Of a DNA stretch of 64,000 bases, positions 62,685 to 64,000 are shown piece after piece; position 1 is the first letter of the stretch; each line of letters begins with the position of its first letter. The stretch is from JBBRHQ01 sp963781345. GTDB lineage: Bacteria; Actinomycetota; Thermoleophilia; Solirubrobacterales; 70-9. The notes beneath the pieces were generated by a model that did not search any database, was not told the DNA's origin, and saw only the letters and a program-made list of their open reading frames with translations. The stretch lies in contig CAWAFQ010000014.1 of NCBI GenBank assembly GCA_963781345.1, positions 558,001-622,000 on the forward strand. Direction: 5' to 3'. A program made the translations under genes and the position numbers.

Positions 62685-63669
62685 CTAGGAGAGCTTGCCC
62701 TCGGCCGCGAGGGTCTCGCGCAGCCCGGGCTCGAGGCTACGCGGCGAGTAGCCGAGCTCCTTCATCGCCTTGTCATGGCGCGCCCAGAAGGTGACGCCAT
62801 CAGCGGAGCTGATCAGCTCGGAGAGGTTCGGCGGCTGACCCATGGCCTTGCCGACGAGGGGTCCGATCGGCGTCAGCAGCTTCAGCACCCCGGTCGGCAT
62901 CGAGCGCTTCGGCGGCTTGCGCCCGGCGACGCGCCCGGCAGTATCGATCATCTCCCTCATGGTCGTGATCTGGCCGCCGAGGACGTACGCCTCTCCGGGC
63001 GTCCCCGAATCGAGGGCGAGCAGGACCCCGTCGGCGACGTCCTCGACGTGGACGAGGTTCATCCCCAGATCGGGGAAGGCCAGCATCGGCAACTTGCCGT
63101 CGACGAACTGGTTGATCATCGCCCCGAGCGAGGAGTGGTCCTGCGGCCCGTAGACGCCTCCCGGCTGGACGATCACGCACGGCAGGCCCTCGTCGGCGAT
63201 CAGCCGCTTGGCGATCTGGTGTGCCTGGTACTTGGTCTCCTCGTAGTAGGAGGTGAAATCGGTGCCGGTGTGCTCGTAGCTCTCATCGACGACCTCGCCG
63301 TGAGTGTTGCCGAAGGCGGCGACGGTCGAGATGTAGACGACCTTCGGCACGCTCTCGTCGAGCGCGGCCCGCAGCACCGTCTCGGTGCCGAGCACGTTGG
63401 CCTCATACATCGGGGTCCGCTGCTCCTTGGGGATGCCGACCTCGTAGATCGCCGCCCCGTGGATGACCGCGTCGACACCCTCCATGCCCGGCGCGGATCG
63501 CGGCGGCATCGGAGAGGTTTCCCTCGAGGACCTCGGCGCCGAGGGACTCGAGCCGGCGGCCCTTCTCGCGGCTGCGGGCCAGGCAGACGACCTCGTCGCC
63601 GCGCTCGAGCAGCTGGCGCACGACGTGACCGCCGATGAATCCCGTGCCGCCGGTTACGAAGACCTTCAC
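62685..63669 (-). CDS. NAD-dependent epimerase/dehydratase, with a frameshift
   Basis: Extended short-chain dehydrogenase. The GTG at 63669 has TAGACT seven bases upstream (leaderless). Frame A gives VKVFVTGGTGFIGGHVVRQLL to AAIRAG; the rest, from MEGVDAVIHGAA through YISTVAAFGNTHGE, SYYEETKYQAH (Y-x3-K) to LAAEGKLS, is in another frame. Removing one base of the CCC at 63487-63489 joins them in IRAGMEGVDAV. About 328 residues if repaired. A sequencing error or a recent mutation. Confidence 0.8.
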
Positions 63670-63739
63670 GGCCGCCAGTCTACGCGCAGCCGCGACGGGG
63701 GGCCGGACGCCGTCGCCGCCCTCCGTACAATCAGGGGGA

Positions 63740-64000
63740 GTGCAGAGATCCAGAAACGGCCGGCTTACCGAGACGCGCAACGGCGCGGGCGCAGCCGGCG
63801 TGACCAACCCTCGCGCCCGCCAGCGGGCGATCGCGATCGGCGTCACCGACGGCCGCGAGCATGGCGACCCGCTCGCCGAGCTGAAGGAGCTGCTGCGAAC
63901 TGCCGGGGTCGCGACCGCCGGAGAGATGGTCCAGCAGCGCTCCGAGCCCGACCCCGACCGCTACCTCGGCAAGGGGAAGCTGGAGGAGCTGAAGGCGGAG
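63740..64000 (+). CDS. hflX: GTPase HflX, N-terminal part (runs off window)
   Basis: 87 residues visible. AIAIGVTDGREHGDPLAELKELLRTAGVATAGEMVQQRSEPDPDRYLGKGKLEELK is the HflX N-terminal domain; the GTPase part is outside the window. GTG with TACAAT eight bases upstream (leaderless). HflX rescues or splits stalled ribosomes. Follows the miaA region as in many bacteria, though separated by seven genes here. Confidence 0.9.
   Translation, partial: MQRSRNGRLTETRNGAGAAGVTNPRARQRAIAIGVTDGREHGDPLAELKELLRTAGVATAGEMVQQRSEPDPDRYLGKGKLEELKAE

Overview
The window is GC-rich bacterial chromosome, most likely from a Thermoleophilia (Solirubrobacterales-like) actinobacterium. The evidence is a mycobacterial-type integration host factor gene next to gmk, rpoZ and coaBC, actinobacterial gene orders throughout, frequent GTG/TTG starts, many leaderless TANNNT-N6..9-RTG starts, and secreted proteins that begin with an LTYANVM-type anchor. 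No plasmid, prophage or CRISPR array is seen.

Positions 1-8044 form an accessory region with visibly lower GC, ending at tRNA-Arg(CCG). It holds secreted or membrane proteins of unknown function, three paralogous 33-residue peptides that look like RiPP precursors, and two decayed copies of one tyrosine-recombinase element. This looks like an old island next to the tRNA 3' end.

Positions 8103-22949 carry rnz and then a tightly overlapping pyrimidine operon: pyrR, pyrB, pyrC, an isochorismatase-like hydrolase, carA, a GNAT, carB, pyrK, pyrD. A PyrR-type RNA loop sits just before the pyrR ribosome site. ihf, gmk, rpoZ, coaBC, a TPR protein and dtd follow. Positions 22969-36290 are the transcription, translation and RNA-decay block: a promoter-terminator leader, rimP, nusA, infB, ylxP, rbfA, nrnA, truB, ribF, rpsO, a peroxiredoxin, a DsbA-like protein, pnp and an M16 peptidase.

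Positions 36337-42169 hold dapB, an amidase, dapA, RNase J and an AbiEi/DUF559-type protein. A two-component system (42595-44762, minus) diverges from ftsK, which is followed by a RodZ-like gene, cinA, two convergent epoxide-hydrolase-type genes, thpR, recA, recX, RNase Y and a membrane cupredoxin. The right end has miaB, miaA, dapF, a GNAT, a DapL-like aminotransferase, a RidA protein, an MBL hydrolase, a frameshifted epimerase and the start of hflX.

The most unusual points are: (1) three 33-residue YE-x-P-x-V peptides with no maturase in view; (2) three arrays (nine units) of a nested palindromic repeat at gene 3' ends; (3) a DapF homologue with serine at both catalytic cysteine positions; (4) NusA with an added CCCH motif and a long acidic tail; (5) a strong promoter followed at once by an intrinsic terminator ahead of rimP-nusA-infB. 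carB and the epimerase gene each carry a single-base indel in a G run; these may be assembly errors.
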